Positions 1-9,372 of a stretch of 64,000 nt of DNA are shown in pieces. The notes under the pieces are model-generated. The model did not search any database and had not been told where the DNA came from. It was given only the letters and a program-made list of their open reading frames with translations. The position numbers were made by a program, and so were the translations under genes. Numbering within the stretch: position 1 is the first letter of the stretch; every line of letters starts with the position of its first letter. This DNA is from Prosthecobacter vanneervenii (GTDB lineage Bacteria; Verrucomicrobiota; Verrucomicrobiia; Verrucomicrobiales; Verrucomicrobiaceae). The stretch spans positions 469,457 through 533,456 of the forward strand of contig NZ_JACHIG010000004.1 in NCBI RefSeq assembly GCF_014203095.1, read 5' to 3'.

Positions 1-2624
1 TAGCTGGCGGGCTTTTCAAACAGATACGCCGGCGCAGGCGGCATCACAGGGCGGCCACCCACGGCGGGATTCAGCAGCCCGCTCGCCGCTAGCTGAATGT
101 CACGCACCACCTCGCCTTCCACGCGGAAGCGCGGGCCTCGGGCCAGCAGGCGGTTGTAGGGGTCGCGCTCCAGAAGCTGTGGCGTAACCTTGCTGCTCTG
201 CTGATAGGTCGCACTGCTGGTGATCAGGCGCAGCAGATGCTTCGTGCTCCAGCCGTGCTCCATGAAATCCACCGCCAGCCAGTCCAGCAGCTCCGGGTGG
301 CTCGGAGGCGAACCCTGCGTGCCCAGATCCTCGGCGGTCTCGATCAAGCCGGTGCCAAAGCAGGCCTGCCACACGCGGTTCACATAGGCGCGGGCCGCTG
401 TGGGCGATTTCTTATCCACCAGCCACTTCGCAAAGGTCAGGCGCGAGCCATCCGCATTCTTCGGCAGCGGATTCAGCACCGCAGGCACGCCGGCGGTCAC
501 GCGATTGTCAGGCTTCAGGAAATCACCGCGCTTCAGCACGGAGGTCATGCGCGGCTCCGCACGGCGGTCCAGCACCAGCGTCGTGGTGCCCTCGGGGTGC
601 TGCTTCCACAGCGCCTCGATCTCGTCATTCACCGGCTGCCAATCCGCCACCGTGGTGCGGAAGACGGAAAACTCCGACTTGGCTCCGTAGAGCGGATTCG
701 CCGCTGCATTCGGCGCATCGGTCACGCTGATGCGGTAGCGCCCCAGGTTCATCGTCTGCAGGTCGTCGCTGTTCCAGCCGCCGTGCTTCATGCTCAGTGT
801 CACCACCAGCTCGCTGTCAGGCTTCAGCTCCACCGGCTTCTCCAAAACAAACACCGCATTGCGCGGCACATTGCGCCGTCCCGGCCCTGCGTTGATTCCC
901 CACGCCGTCTCTGCCTTGCCGTCAATCGCGTAGCCAATCGGCCCCGTCACGCGCTTGTCCTTCTCGCTTTCCTTGTCGCGCGCATACGGTGCCAGCGGTG
1001 TATTTTCCGCTTCACCAAAGTCGGCGGTGGCCTGGCTGAATTTCAACTTCGTCGGCTTCCCGTCGATCTTCATCTCAGCCACAAACTCCGTCAGCGCCGC
1101 CGTCCCTTTCTGAGAGCGCCCCGGCCCATACGCCGGCAGGTTCGGGTCATTCATCAGTTCCAGCCGGAAGGCGGCGATGGTTTTGACGGGAGCGTGGACA
1201 CTCTTATCCGCAGCCTTGGTGTCTTCGCCCGAAGCCTTGGTGTCGTGGAATCCCTTCACCACAAATTTCACATCGCTCTTCGTCGGCGCATACCCCTGCG
1301 CCAGGATGCTGCCATCCGGCTGCCGCAGCGCCTTCTCCCCACCGGAGGGATCATCTTCAAAAGCCAGCGTGTGCCACTGCGGCTGCGCGGCCTTCACCGC
1401 ATTCACCCACTTGTTCATCTGCTTCTTCCAGTCTGGGTGGTCATGCTTCAGCTTCGCCTCCAGCTCGCCGATCTGCGTCAGCAGCTGCGAGCGCTGCATC
1501 TGCTCGCTGCTGGTGTACACCACGCGCCAGGGCTCGTTGTCATTGTTCAGGAAGGCAAACATCCGGTAGTACTCCTCCTGCGAAATGGGGTCGTACTTGT
1601 GGTTGTGGCACTGCGTGCAGCCGATGGTCAGCCCCAGCACGCTTTTGCCGATGACGTCCATGCGGTCAAACATCGCCTCCATGCGGAACTGCTCCGGGTC
1701 CACGCCGCCCTCCTCGTTGATCATCGTGTTGCGCAGGAATCCGGTGGCCACGATCTGGTCTTGCGTGGCCTTGGGCAGCTCGTCACCTGCTAGCTGTTGG
1801 ATGATGAACTGGTCGTACGGCAGGTCGCGATTGTAGGCGCTGATCACCCAGTCCCGGTAGAACCAGATGAAGCGCATCGGGTCCTTCTCATAGCCGTTGC
1901 TGTCTGCATAGTGCGCCGCGTCCAGCCAGTGTCGTGCCCAGCGCTCGCCATAGTGCGGGGAGTCCAGCAGGGTGGCGGTGGCGTTCTGGATGCTCGCGGC
2001 AGGATCCTTCGCATACGCCTTGGCAAAGGCATCCACCTCCTGCGGCGTGGGCGGCAGGCCGGTCAGGTCCAGGTGCAGGCGGCGCAGCAGCGTGGCAGGC
2101 TCAGCAGACGGGGACGGGGAGAGACCTTCTTTCTTGAGCCGCTCGCGGATGAAGGCGTCGATCGGATGCTCCGCATTCGTTGGCACCTTTGGTTTCACCG
2201 GTGGCTTGAAGGCCCAGTGATCGGTCTTCTGCTCCAGCTTCACACTCGCGCTGTCCGGCCACACTGCTCCGGCATCGATCCACTCCTTCAGTTTCGCGAT
2301 CTCCGCCGCCCTCAGCGGCTCGCCCTTGCGCGGCATGCGCATCTTCGGGTTCGTGCCCAGCACCGCGTGCATCAGCCGGCTGTCGTCGGCTTTGCCTGGC
2401 AGGATCGCCTTGCCAAAATCCCCGCCTTTCAGCGCGCTTGGTTTGTGGTCCAGCCGAAAGGCTGCCTCCTGCTTGTGCCCGCCGTGGCATTGGTAGCAGT
2501 GCTCCGAAAAGATGGGCTGGATGTCCTGGACGAAATCCACCGCTGCCGTTGCGGGCGCGGCTAGCAGCAGAAAGAGAAGGGCGGGTTGGCTTTTCACGAC
2601 GTGGAGAAATACGCGGTCCCACAT
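1..2624 (-). CDS. PSD1-type protein: cytochrome c (PSCyt1) + DUF1549 + DUF1553, C-terminus cut off by window edge
   Basis: A large exported protein whose reading frame stays open from the ATG at 2624 to the left edge, so about 874 residues are visible and the end is missing. The N-terminus is a hydrophobic signal peptide (about residues 14-28). A single c-type heme motif CYQCH follows at residues 43-47, in a planctomycete-type cytochrome domain. A DUF1549 region then shows the typical [10 protein letters not shown] and [10 protein letters not shown] segments, and the last visible part is DUF1553-like. These multidomain proteins are abundant in Planctomycetes and Verrucomicrobia and are thought to act in the periplasm, often next to sulfatases or DUF1501 proteins. 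Their biochemical role is not settled, so redox or carbohydrate-related function is inference. A second family member is at 60817-63882. The kinase gene lies 85 bp upstream on the same strand. Confidence 0.9.
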   Translation of the reverse strand, partial: MWDRVFLHVVKSQPALLFLLLAAPATAAVDFVQDIQPIFSEHCYQCHGGHKQEAAFRLDHKPSALKGGDFGKAILPGKADDSRLMHAVLGTNPKMRMPRKGEPLRAAEIAKLKEWIDAGAVWPDSASVKLEQKTDHWAFKPPVKPKVPTNAEHPIDAFIRERLKKEGLSPSPSAEPATLLRRLHLDLTGLPPTPQEVDAFAKAYAKDPAASIQNATATLLDSPHYGERWARHWLDAAHYADSNGYEKDPMRFIWFYRDWVISAYNRDLPYDQFIIQQLAGDELPKATQDQIVATGFLRNTMINEEGGVDPEQFRMEAMFDRMDVIGKSVLGLTIGCTQCHNHKYDPISQEEYYRMFAFLNNDNEPWRVVYTSSEQMQRSQLLTQIGELEAKLKHDHPDWKKQMNKWVNAVKAAQPQWHTLAFEDDPSGGEKALRQPDGSILAQGYAPTKSDVKFVVKGFHDTKASGEDTKAADKSVHAPVKTIAAFRLELMNDPNLPAYGPGRSQKGTAALTEFVAEMKIDGKPTKLKFSQATADFGEAENTPLAPYARDKESEKDKRVTGPIGYAIDGKAETAWGINAGPGRRNVPRNAVFVLEKPVELKPDSELVVTLSMKHGGWNSDDLQTMNLGRYRISVTDAPNAAANPLYGAKSEFSVFRTTVADWQPVNDEIEALWKQHPEGTTTLVLDRRAEPRMTSVLKRGDFLKPDNRVTAGVPAVLNPLPKNADGSRLTFAKWLVDKKSPTAARAYVNRVWQACFGTGLIETAEDLGTQGSPPSHPELLDWLAVDFMEHGWSTKHLLRLITSSATYQQSSKVTPQLLERDPYNRLLARGPRFRVEGEVVRDIQLAASGLLNPAVGGRPVMPPAPAYLFEKPAS

Positions 2625-2709
2625 GAGAAATCACCGCCTGCAGCATGGAGAATGCTGTCGGAATGAAAAGGGCCCAAGTGGCGCCGCTCTTTGCGTCGGC
2701 TCCCCTGCT

Positions 2710-3930
2710 TTACTTCTTCTCGGCAGCCGGGGTGTTTTTATCTGGCGCATTCACATCAGTCACCACTCGGCGGGGCCAGAAAATCAGCCCGAGAACGATC
2801 ACGGCGATGAGATTTAGCACCACAGCCAGCACGATGCGTTTATCCAGCGGCTTCTTCGGAGCCGGCGCAGCGGCAGGTCCGGCAGTCGCAGCTGCCTTGG
2901 CGGGGGCTGCCGTTGTGGCAGGCTTGCCAGCACTAGGCTTGGGCTTGGCTGCAGGTGCTGCTGCGGGAGCCGGTGCGGGTTGAGCGACGGCGACGGGCAC
3001 GGGAGCAGATGCTGGGGCAGGAGCAGGCGCTGCCGCCACCAGCGGCATGGTCTGCGCACCCGGCATCATCATGGGCGGCTGCTGCTGCATGTAGGCGTAC
3101 CCGGCATGCATCGTCATCATCAGCATTTCCAGCGCCTGGCCTACGACCTGTGGTCGCTGCTGCGGCACCGGGTTCATCAGCCACGCCAGCCAGTCACGTA
3201 GCGGCTGGTCCAGGTCTGGCCGCAGGTGCATCAGTGCATGGGCAGCGTTAAAGGTCTGCAGCCCCATCATCACCTCGGCGGGCGTGTTGCCCTGAGCGGG
3301 TGCGCTGTTCGTGGCCAGGCAAAAAAGGCTCGCTGCGGCGGTGTAAAGATCGCTCTGCGTGGTGGGCTGGCCGCCGGCAAGCAGCTCGGGCGCGCGGAAC
3401 CACAGCGTCTCCGCCGGGTGCACCTGCCGTGCCAGGGAGAGGCCCCAGTCCTGCAACTGCAGGAAAAGACCGCCTCCTGGATGATCGGCGATGATGATAT
3501 TACTCGGCTTGGGGTCTCCATGCGGCATGCGCAGGTGCTCGCCCACCATCAGTGCATGCATCAGCTGCATTGCCAGCGCGCGCAGATCGGCGGGCGTGGG
3601 CCTGCGCTCGGCGGCAAAGCTGCGCGCATTCATCCCCGGCATGTACTCAGAAATGATGTTGAATGCACCCTCCGGCGTCGGCATGACCGTCAGCAACCCC
3701 GCGATCTGCTGGTGCCGCACTTGCATGAGCGCAGGGGCCAGCATCTGCAGCCGTGCACGGTCCACCGGGTTCTCCGTCTCGGCATCTGGCAGCAGGGCTT
3801 TGATCAGTACCTTGCGGCCTGTCGCCGCTTCCACTCCTCGGTAAACCGTGGCCGAGGGCCCGGAGGCAATCATCTTTTCGGGCTGAAAATGGTCGGGGTG
3901 CATTTTTGTAATGATTCTTTGCAGCAGCAT
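2710..3930 (-). CDS. Eukaryote-like Ser/Thr protein kinase with Ala/Pro linker and C-terminal membrane helix
   Basis: The protein has 406 residues. A kinase fold occupies roughly residues 15-275: a degenerate glycine loop GPSATVYRG (about 24-32), the ATP-binding lysine in KVLIKAL, a catalytic loop HGDPKPSNII (HGD instead of the usual HRD), DWG in place of DFG, and an APELL motif. It is followed by a long Ala/Pro-rich linker and one transmembrane helix near residues 370-390, so the catalytic domain should be cytoplasmic and tethered to the membrane by its C-terminus. The catalytic Asp, the following Lys and Asn and the metal-binding Asp are all kept, so activity is plausible despite the substitutions. 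A GAGG-like ribosome-binding site precedes the ATG at 3930; codon 10 is an alternative ATG. It is divergent from proC. Its targets are unknown. Confidence 0.85.
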   Translation of the reverse strand: MLLQRIITKMHPDHFQPEKMIASGPSATVYRGVEAATGRKVLIKALLPDAETENPVDRARLQMLAPALMQVRHQQIAGLLTVMPTPEGAFNIISEYMPGMNARSFAAERRPTPADLRALAMQLMHALMVGEHLRMPHGDPKPSNIIIADHPGGGLFLQLQDWGLSLARQVHPAETLWFRAPELLAGGQPTTQSDLYTAAASLFCLATNSAPAQGNTPAEVMMGLQTFNAAHALMHLRPDLDQPLRDWLAWLMNPVPQQRPQVVGQALEMLMMTMHAGYAYMQQQPPMMMPGAQTMPLVAAAPAPAPASAPVPVAVAQPAPAPAAAPAAKPKPSAGKPATTAAPAKAAATAGPAAAPAPKKPLDKRIVLAVVLNLIAVIVLGLIFWPRRVVTDVNAPDKNTPAAEKK

Positions 3931-4007
3931 GGGCGCACTTCCTAGCCTCTTGCAAGAGAAGATTGTCGCCCACTTGCAGGATGCCGCATCCGCTCCACCA
4001 TCGTAAC

Positions 4008-4811
4008 ATGATGAAACTCGGACTTATCGGTTGTGGCAAAATGGGTGGCGCACTTCTCCGCGGTGTGGAGCAGGCGCTTGGAAAAGGCGGCCTGCAGGTG
4101 GCGCTCAGCGATGTCGTGCCCGAAGCCGTGGCCGCCCTGGGCCAGTGTCTCCGCTGCAAAGTCACCACCGGCACCCCGGCCGAAGCCGCCGCTGTTTCCG
4201 ATGTCATCATCCTCGCTGTCAAACCCGGCGACATGAAGCCTCTCTGCGAAGCTCTCGGCCAGGTCCCCGGCTCCCGCCTTTATCTCAGCATCGCCGCTGG
4301 CATCTCGCTCACCCACCTCGAAACCTGGCTCGGTGAAAAGCAGCGCGTCATCCGCAGCATGCCCAATACTCCCGCACTCGTCGGCCGTGGTGCGGCCGCC
4401 TTTGCTCGTGGTGCCAAGGCCACCGCCAAAGACGCTGCGCTCGCCGCCAAAATCCTCGGTGCCGTCGGCACCGCCGACGAGGTCGCTGAAAAGCTGCTCG
4501 ATGCCGTCACCGGTCTTTCCGGCAGCGGCCCCGCCTACATTTACACCGTCATCGAGGCCCTGGCTGATGGCGGCGTCCTCATGGGGCTGCCCCGCGCTGC
4601 CGCCCTGCGCCTCGCCGCACAGACCGTTGCAGGCGCTGCCGAGATGGTCCTCAGCACTGGCAAGCACCCTGCGTCATTGCGCGATGAAGTCACCAGCCCC
4701 GGCGGCACGACCATTGCCGGACTGGAAAAGCTGGAGCAGCACGGCTTGCGAAATGCAATGATCCAAGCCGTCCGCGCGGCTACCGAGAAGAGCAAAGCCC
4801 TCGGCGCTTAA
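4008..4811 (+). CDS. proC: Pyrroline-5-carboxylate reductase
   Basis: Catalyses the last step of proline biosynthesis, NAD(P)H-dependent reduction of 1-pyrroline-5-carboxylate to L-proline, in the cytoplasm. The N-terminal Rossmann motif GLIGCGKMGG begins directly after the start. The family segments SMPNTPA, GLSGSGPAY and the C-terminal signature DEVTSPGGTT are all present. Length is about 267 residues, normal for ProC. Two adjacent ATGs (4008 and 4011) are possible; the frame extends upstream to a TTG at 3963, but the preceding residues do not belong to the fold. It appears monocistronic, divergent from the kinase gene, and is followed by a GC-rich palindrome at 4838-4858 that may help end transcription. 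Confidence 0.95.
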   Translation: MMKLGLIGCGKMGGALLRGVEQALGKGGLQVALSDVVPEAVAALGQCLRCKVTTGTPAEAAAVSDVIILAVKPGDMKPLCEALGQVPGSRLYLSIAAGISLTHLETWLGEKQRVIRSMPNTPALVGRGAAAFARGAKATAKDAALAAKILGAVGTADEVAEKLLDAVTGLSGSGPAYIYTVIEALADGGVLMGLPRAAALRLAAQTVAGAAEMVLSTGKHPASLRDEVTSPGGTTIAGLEKLEQHGLRNAMIQAVRAATEKSKALGA

Positions 4812-4837
4812 ATATAGATCAGTCTCACAGTCTGAAC

Positions 4838-4858
4838 GGCGGCTGGTCTCCAGCCGCC
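4838..4858. repeat. Small palindromic repeat, copy 1
   Basis: A perfect 9-bp inverted repeat, GGCGGCTGG / CCAGCCGCC, with a 3-nt loop, between the convergent ends of proC and the small membrane protein gene. The same stem with a 4-nt loop occurs at 46879-46900. Only a short TT follows, so it is not a classic intrinsic terminator, but it could act as a weak one or stabilise the proC 3' end. Confidence 0.6.
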
Positions 4859-4875
4859 TTCTCTGCATGGGCCGA

Positions 4876-5217
4876 TCAAAACGCCGGCTTGAAATATCCC
4901 AGATAGCCCAGCACTGCGCCCACGATCACCGCCAGCAGCACCACCACCGGAGCGGCGATCACGCGGCGCTTCGCCAGCACCGGCAGGAATCCCAGCACCA
5001 GCCAGAGGGCGATCTTGATCCACACCCACTTGGGCATCGCACCCATGATTCCCAGCTTGGCCAGCATGCCAAAGCCCGAGATCAAGCTGATCACCAGGCC
5101 AATGCCGTGCCACATCATGGCTTTCTTTGCCCCCTCGCTGGAGAGCAGGCCACCAAAGCCAACAAAAACAAGGATCAGGCCGATGAGATGCAGGTAGTGA
5201 TAAAACGCGAGAGACAT
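4876..5217 (-). CDS. Small integral membrane protein, about four helices
   Basis: A protein of about 113 residues starting MSLAFYHYLHLIGLIL. Four hydrophobic segments cover most of the chain, with a conserved-looking HGIGLVISLISGFGMLAKLG loop and helix. I chose the ATG at 5217; the longer frame would need a TTG at 5253, and its extra N-terminus is not hydrophobic. The layout recalls small SirB-like or other DUF-type four-helix membrane proteins, but no catalytic motif is visible and I do not assign a function. It is convergent with proC. Confidence 0.7.
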   Translation of the reverse strand: MSLAFYHYLHLIGLILVFVGFGGLLSSEGAKKAMMWHGIGLVISLISGFGMLAKLGIMGAMPKWVWIKIALWLVLGFLPVLAKRRVIAAPVVVLLAVIVGAVLGYLGYFKPAF

Positions 5218-5364
5218 GGCGGAGTCTGTGGCCCATGGAAACGCCCCGCACAAGTGCCGGGATGCTTAAAGTAGCCTTGGGGAGCCGCAACGAGCTCTCC
5301 TCACAAGTCCAGCCTCCCTCAGTCCGGGCTTGCCAGCGCCCATCGTACACCCACAGTGGCCTCC

Positions 5365-6189
5365 ATGAACGCGACTCATGATCCGCTGTGGCTCAAGCTC
5401 CAGGACTTCGCCTTCGACCATCCCGGCGACGCTCTCACCTTCACCCGCCGCCTCGCACGGGAAAACCGCTGGTCGCCCGAGTTCGCACGGCGCGTAGTGG
5501 ATGAGTATCGCCGCTTCCTGTTTCTGGCCCTCCGTGCTGGGCATGCGGTCACACCCTCCGATGAGGTTGATCAGGCCTGGCACCTGCACCTCGTTTACAC
5601 CCGCTCTTATTGGGAGGATCTCTGCCAGGGCGTTCTTGGCCGTGCATTGCATCATGGACCCACGCGCGGGGGCAGGGTGGAGGACGATCGTTTCGAGCGC
5701 CAGTATGCTGACACCAAAGCCAGCTACACCCGCTGGTTTGGCCAGGAGCCTCCTGCCGACATCTGGCCCCCGGCGGAAATCCGTTTCGCCCCCCGGGCTC
5801 GTTTCGCACGGGTGGACGTGGCGGCTTTCTGGATGCTGCCCAAAGAGCGAATCAGCCGTGCGCTCGCTGCCTGCCTGATCACCGCGCTGTCACTGCTGAG
5901 CCTGGCGGCCTGCGATGCAAAAACGGGCGGCATCCAGTGGGGGAATGTGGTGCTGTTGGTTTTCCTGCTCTTCGTCATTGGCATGGTAGTCAGGGCTGCA
6001 CGCCGGGGCGGCGGAGGCAAAGGCGATGGCAGCGGCTGCGGAGCCGGCTGTGGTGGTGGTGCCGCTGGTTGTTCGGGGACGGGGCATCACTCTGACGGCG
6101 GTTCTCACAGCGGTTGTTCATCCGATGGCGGGTCCTCTGGCTGCAGTTCCGGCTGCGGCGGCGGTGGTTGTGGAGGTGGCGGAGACTGA
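5365..6189 (+). CDS. GRDP-like protein with membrane helices and Gly/Cys/Ser-rich tail
   Basis: A protein of about 274 residues. The N-terminal half (about 20-145) contains a stretch typical of glycine-rich-domain-protein-like (GRDP, DUF1399) modules, centred on VDQAWHLHLVYTRSYWED. It is followed by two hydrophobic segments around LAACLITALSLLSLAAC and VVLLVFLLFVIGMVV. The last ~55 residues are almost only Gly, Cys, Ser, His and Asp, with repeated GCGGG- and SGCS-like units. Similar tails occur on other bacterial membrane proteins, such as the TIGR04222 group. A metal-binding or cross-linking role for the tail is inference. The ATG at 5365 is preferred over an in-frame GTG at 5356. It is convergent with cysI. 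Confidence 0.75.
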   Translation: MNATHDPLWLKLQDFAFDHPGDALTFTRRLARENRWSPEFARRVVDEYRRFLFLALRAGHAVTPSDEVDQAWHLHLVYTRSYWEDLCQGVLGRALHHGPTRGGRVEDDRFERQYADTKASYTRWFGQEPPADIWPPAEIRFAPRARFARVDVAAFWMLPKERISRALAACLITALSLLSLAACDAKTGGIQWGNVVLLVFLLFVIGMVVRAARRGGGGKGDGSGCGAGCGGGAAGCSGTGHHSDGGSHSGCSSDGGSSGCSSGCGGGGCGGGGD

Positions 6190-6237
6190 CTTCTTGCCCG
6201 GGTGGGGCTTATTTTCCGCCGCTCCTGAAGTGGCCAC

Positions 6238-6270
6238 AAAAAAAGGCGGTCCGCTCATCACGGACCGCCT
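6238..6270 (-). terminator. Intrinsic terminator of cysI
   Basis: Read on the minus strand, a perfect 10-bp stem AGGCGGTCCG / CGGACCGCCT with a 7-nt loop is followed by a run of seven T. It lies 24 bp after the cysI stop codon. There is no T-run on the other side, so it is directional. Confidence 0.9.
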
Positions 6271-6293
6271 CAGAAACGACGCTTTTTGGCAGA

Positions 6294-8084
6294 TCAGCCC
6301 TCTTCGGATGCCTTGGCACCGGCCAGTTTGGCGGCGCGCTCAGCCAGTTCGATGTGGAACTGCTCCGGTGTCGGGGCTTCACCCTTGGTGCGGGTGCGGG
6401 CGAACCAGTCGGCAAAGATCTCGCCATCCTTGCGCTCGGCCTTGAAGGCTTCCAGGAAGGCGCGGACCTTGACGGGGACTTCTTCACCGAGGACGGTCTT
6501 GAACTCCAGCCCTGCGAGGCGGTCGCCACGCACACTGCCACCCACAAACATGGCGTACTTGTTCGGCGAGCGGCCCACAAAGCCGAAGTCGGCGTTGTAG
6601 GGGCGACCGCAGCCGTTGGGGCAGCCGGTCATGCGGAAGAGGATCGGCTCGTTTTCCAGGCCCAGCTCGCGCAGCGCCTCATCGATCTTGTCCATGAATC
6701 CGGGCAGCACGCGCTCAGATTCGCTCAGGGCCAGGCCGCAGGTGGGCAGAGCCACGCAGGCGTGTGCCACCTTGCGGGCGCGGGTCATGCCGTCGGCATG
6801 CACGACACCGTGCTTGGCCAGAATGGCATCCACCGCAGCCTTCTGCTCAGGGGCGACTTCGGCGATGATCAGGTTCGTGTTCGGCGTGACGATGTAGGGC
6901 AGGTCCAGCGTCTTGGCGATCTCCGCAAAGGCGCTGCGGTAGTGCGGGCCGTTTTCACGGTCCACGATGCGGCCCATGCTCACGTGCACGGCGCAGTACA
7001 GCTTGCCGTCACCCTGCTCGTGCCAGCCCAGATTGTCTTCCACGGTGTCAAAGCTCAGCGCCTTCGGCGGGAAGGTCTCGATGCCCGGCAGGCGGCGCAC
7101 CACCTCGGCGCGGAAGCCATCCAGACCCATCGTCTGCACGGTGTACTTCAGGCGGGCGTTTTTGCGCTCGGTACGGTTGCCATGGTCGCGCTGAGTCGTC
7201 ACGATGGCCTCGATGGCATCGACGACGTTCGCACGCTTCGCATACAGCAGCGGCTGGCCCAGGAAGGGGCGGGTCGTCAGCTGGCCGTGGCTCATGCCAA
7301 AGCCGCCGCCCACCGTGATCGTGTAGCCTTCCACTTCCCCATTCACCACGTGAGGCACGAGGCCCACGTCCTGGGAGAAGATGTCCGCGTCATTGCAGGG
7401 CTGGATGGCCACGCCGATCTTGAACTTACGCGGCAGATAGACCTTGCCATAGATGGGGTCGTCGCCCTCGGCGGCCTTCGTCACTTCACGGACGGCAGGG
7501 TTCACCTCGGGGTCTTGGATCCAGTTGGGCTCCAGCTTTTCGCCATCCAGCCAGATGTCGGCGTAGGCTTGGCTGCGCCACAGGAAGCGCTGGCTGATCT
7601 CCTCCGTAAGCTTCTGAGTATCAGCATGCACGGCGTCCTTGATCGGGGCGGCGGGGCCCATCGTGTTGCGCACCACGTCGCCGCAGGCGCCCATCGTGCT
7701 CAGACCGCTATGGCACACATTATGAATGACTTCCTTCAGCCCGCCCTTGAGCACGCCGTGCAGCTGGATGCCCTGGCGGTTGGTCAGGCGCATGTTGCCC
7801 ATGGCCTTGGTGCACAGGTCGTCATGAATGAGCCACTGCTTGGCGGTGATACGGCCGCCGGGCATCTTGCTGCGAATCATGAAGCTCCAGGCCTTTTCCA
7901 GCTTGGCCTTGGTGCGTTCGGCGCGCACATCGCGGTCGTCCTGTTGGTAGGAGCCGTGGTGCTTGAGCAGGATGTTGGAGTCCTCCGGGATGTTCGGGGT
8001 GCTGGTATCAGCGAACTGCTCGGCCAGTTGGCCACGCAGGCCCGCAGAGGCGAGTTTGATGTCTTCGACGGAGGCTTTGCTCAT
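6294..8084 (-). CDS. cysI: Assimilatory sulfite reductase, siroheme/4Fe-4S hemoprotein subunit
   Basis: Reduces sulfite to sulfide with six electrons in sulfate assimilation. The 596-residue chain has the duplicated sulfite/nitrite-reductase fold. The four cluster cysteines are visible as C-x5-C in ACVALPTCG (near residue 440) and C-x3-C in CPNGCG (near 487), which together hold the 4Fe-4S cluster next to siroheme. The ATG at 8084 gives MSKASVEDIKLAS, the normal N-terminus; the frame runs open another 61 codons upstream without family-like sequence. No flavoprotein subunit or other cys genes are adjacent, so the electron donor is encoded elsewhere. Ferredoxin- versus NADPH-linked type cannot be settled from sequence alone. 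It ends in a strong terminator. Confidence 0.95.
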   Translation of the reverse strand: MSKASVEDIKLASAGLRGQLAEQFADTSTPNIPEDSNILLKHHGSYQQDDRDVRAERTKAKLEKAWSFMIRSKMPGGRITAKQWLIHDDLCTKAMGNMRLTNRQGIQLHGVLKGGLKEVIHNVCHSGLSTMGACGDVVRNTMGPAAPIKDAVHADTQKLTEEISQRFLWRSQAYADIWLDGEKLEPNWIQDPEVNPAVREVTKAAEGDDPIYGKVYLPRKFKIGVAIQPCNDADIFSQDVGLVPHVVNGEVEGYTITVGGGFGMSHGQLTTRPFLGQPLLYAKRANVVDAIEAIVTTQRDHGNRTERKNARLKYTVQTMGLDGFRAEVVRRLPGIETFPPKALSFDTVEDNLGWHEQGDGKLYCAVHVSMGRIVDRENGPHYRSAFAEIAKTLDLPYIVTPNTNLIIAEVAPEQKAAVDAILAKHGVVHADGMTRARKVAHACVALPTCGLALSESERVLPGFMDKIDEALRELGLENEPILFRMTGCPNGCGRPYNADFGFVGRSPNKYAMFVGGSVRGDRLAGLEFKTVLGEEVPVKVRAFLEAFKAERKDGEIFADWFARTRTKGEAPTPEQFHIELAERAAKLAGAKASEEG

Positions 8085-8224
8085 AATAGATTGGTTTGGG
8101 GGGCTCCCAGTGTCGGCTAGGATGTCCCGAATGCAAGCGCCGGGGTCTGGGCTGGAATCTCTAAAAAAATGTTTCAAGCGCACGTGACAAATGCACTCGG
8201 AGGGGATTATTATGAGACCTTGAT

Positions 8225-9319
8225 ATGAACAGAGCCTGCATTTTGACGTGTCAAACGGCGGCAGCACTGCTGCTGACGGTGACCGGCTGTGTCAAAAAAA
8301 GTGAGTACGATGCCCTGCAGGTGGAAAATCAGGCCCTGCAAAACCGCGTGGACCAGACCAGCCAGCAGCTCGCCGAGTCCAAAGCGGATGTCGCGGCGCT
8401 GCAAAGCCAGGTGCAAAAGCTCACCGCTCTGGAGTCAGAACTGCAGAAAAGCCGTCAGGCACTGGTCCAAGCGCAGAAGGAGGTTGCCGATCTTGGAGAG
8501 CGTCTGAAAAAAGCTGGCGAAACACAGCCCGAGGTCCTGGCGATGCAGCAGACGCTGAAAAAATCCCAGCAGGACTACAAGATCCTTCTCAGCCACTATG
8601 ACCAGTTCCTCTCCGAGCGCCGAGGCGCCATGGTGGGCCGTAAATACCCCACGCTAAGCCTTGAAGGCGGCCAGGTGCTCCAGCAGGCGCAGGTGGAGTC
8701 CATCATCGGTGACGATATTTTGATCAAGCACGCCGACGGTCAGGTCACGGTGCCCCTGGCCAAAGCCTCTCCCGAATTACGCTGGGATGTCTGCTATGAT
8801 TTGCAGGAGCGCAAAGGTCTGAACCGCGAGGCCATCCCGAGAAGATCAGTGGAAAAGATCGCCACATTGGCCCCGGCGCCAGGGAGCCTGGTCAAGCCCA
8901 TCTCATCATCTCCATCTGTATCTTCATCATCTTTGTCATCATCAATGCTTACGTCAAAGACTCCCGGCTCGTCTCCATCGATGCCCCCGGTGCCTGCGTC
9001 GCCAGCGCCTTCCTTCAATTCACTGCCGCCCGTCGTGGTTCCGCCACAGCCTCGTCGCAGTGGTTTGGCGGAGGAGCTGACCGCCCAGCTGGCCGCACAG
9101 CGCGCCGCTTTGAACGCCGAATACCAGGCTCTGGCGGCCAAGAATGTTGCAGCCCTGCGCAAGGTGCAGTGGAACACCGCCCAGCCAGAATCCAATGCGT
9201 TGCTCAGCACTATGTCAGGCAGCCGCGCCGTGCTCGGCATCAGCCGGTTGCAGATGTATCGCAATGCCATCTACGACACACTGCAGCAGCTGCGGGATCT
9301 CTCCCCTGCGGCCCGCTAA
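8225..9319 (+). CDS. Lipoprotein with long coiled coil and SHD1-like module
   Basis: A 364-residue exported protein. The N-terminal signal ends in a lipobox (TVTGC), so Cys22 is the likely lipidated residue. Residues about 25-115 are a heptad-rich coiled coil dense in Gln, Glu, Leu and Lys. A small beta module follows (about 140-185; GGQVLQQAQVESIIGDDILI then VPLAKASPE), which resembles the SHD1-like modules in the next two genes. Then come a Ser/Pro-rich low-complexity segment encoded by TCA/TCT-type repeats (8901-8946) and a C-terminal helical region. It is cotranscribable with the cytochrome gene 53-68 bp downstream. The function is unknown; a periplasmic scaffold role is inference. Confidence 0.8.
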   Translation: MNRACILTCQTAAALLLTVTGCVKKSEYDALQVENQALQNRVDQTSQQLAESKADVAALQSQVQKLTALESELQKSRQALVQAQKEVADLGERLKKAGETQPEVLAMQQTLKKSQQDYKILLSHYDQFLSERRGAMVGRKYPTLSLEGGQVLQQAQVESIIGDDILIKHADGQVTVPLAKASPELRWDVCYDLQERKGLNREAIPRRSVEKIATLAPAPGSLVKPISSSPSVSSSSLSSSMLTSKTPGSSPSMPPVPASPAPSFNSLPPVVVPPQPRRSGLAEELTAQLAAQRAALNAEYQALAAKNVAALRKVQWNTAQPESNALLSTMSGSRAVLGISRLQMYRNAIYDTLQQLRDLSPAAR

Positions 9320-9372
9320 GTTGAAGGAGCCCGTAAAAAATAAGCTAGGCAAACGGCTTCTTTGATCGTTCC

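Noticed and set aside
237..1793. 518-aa plus-strand open frame
   Set aside because: It lies antisense to the DUF1549/1553 gene, which has clear domains. Composition is Arg/His/Leu-rich with no domain, as expected from GC-rich antisense frames.
6114..8120. 668-aa plus-strand open frame
   Set aside because: Exactly opposite cysI; Gly/His/Val-rich with no recognisable motif. Codon-bias shadow.
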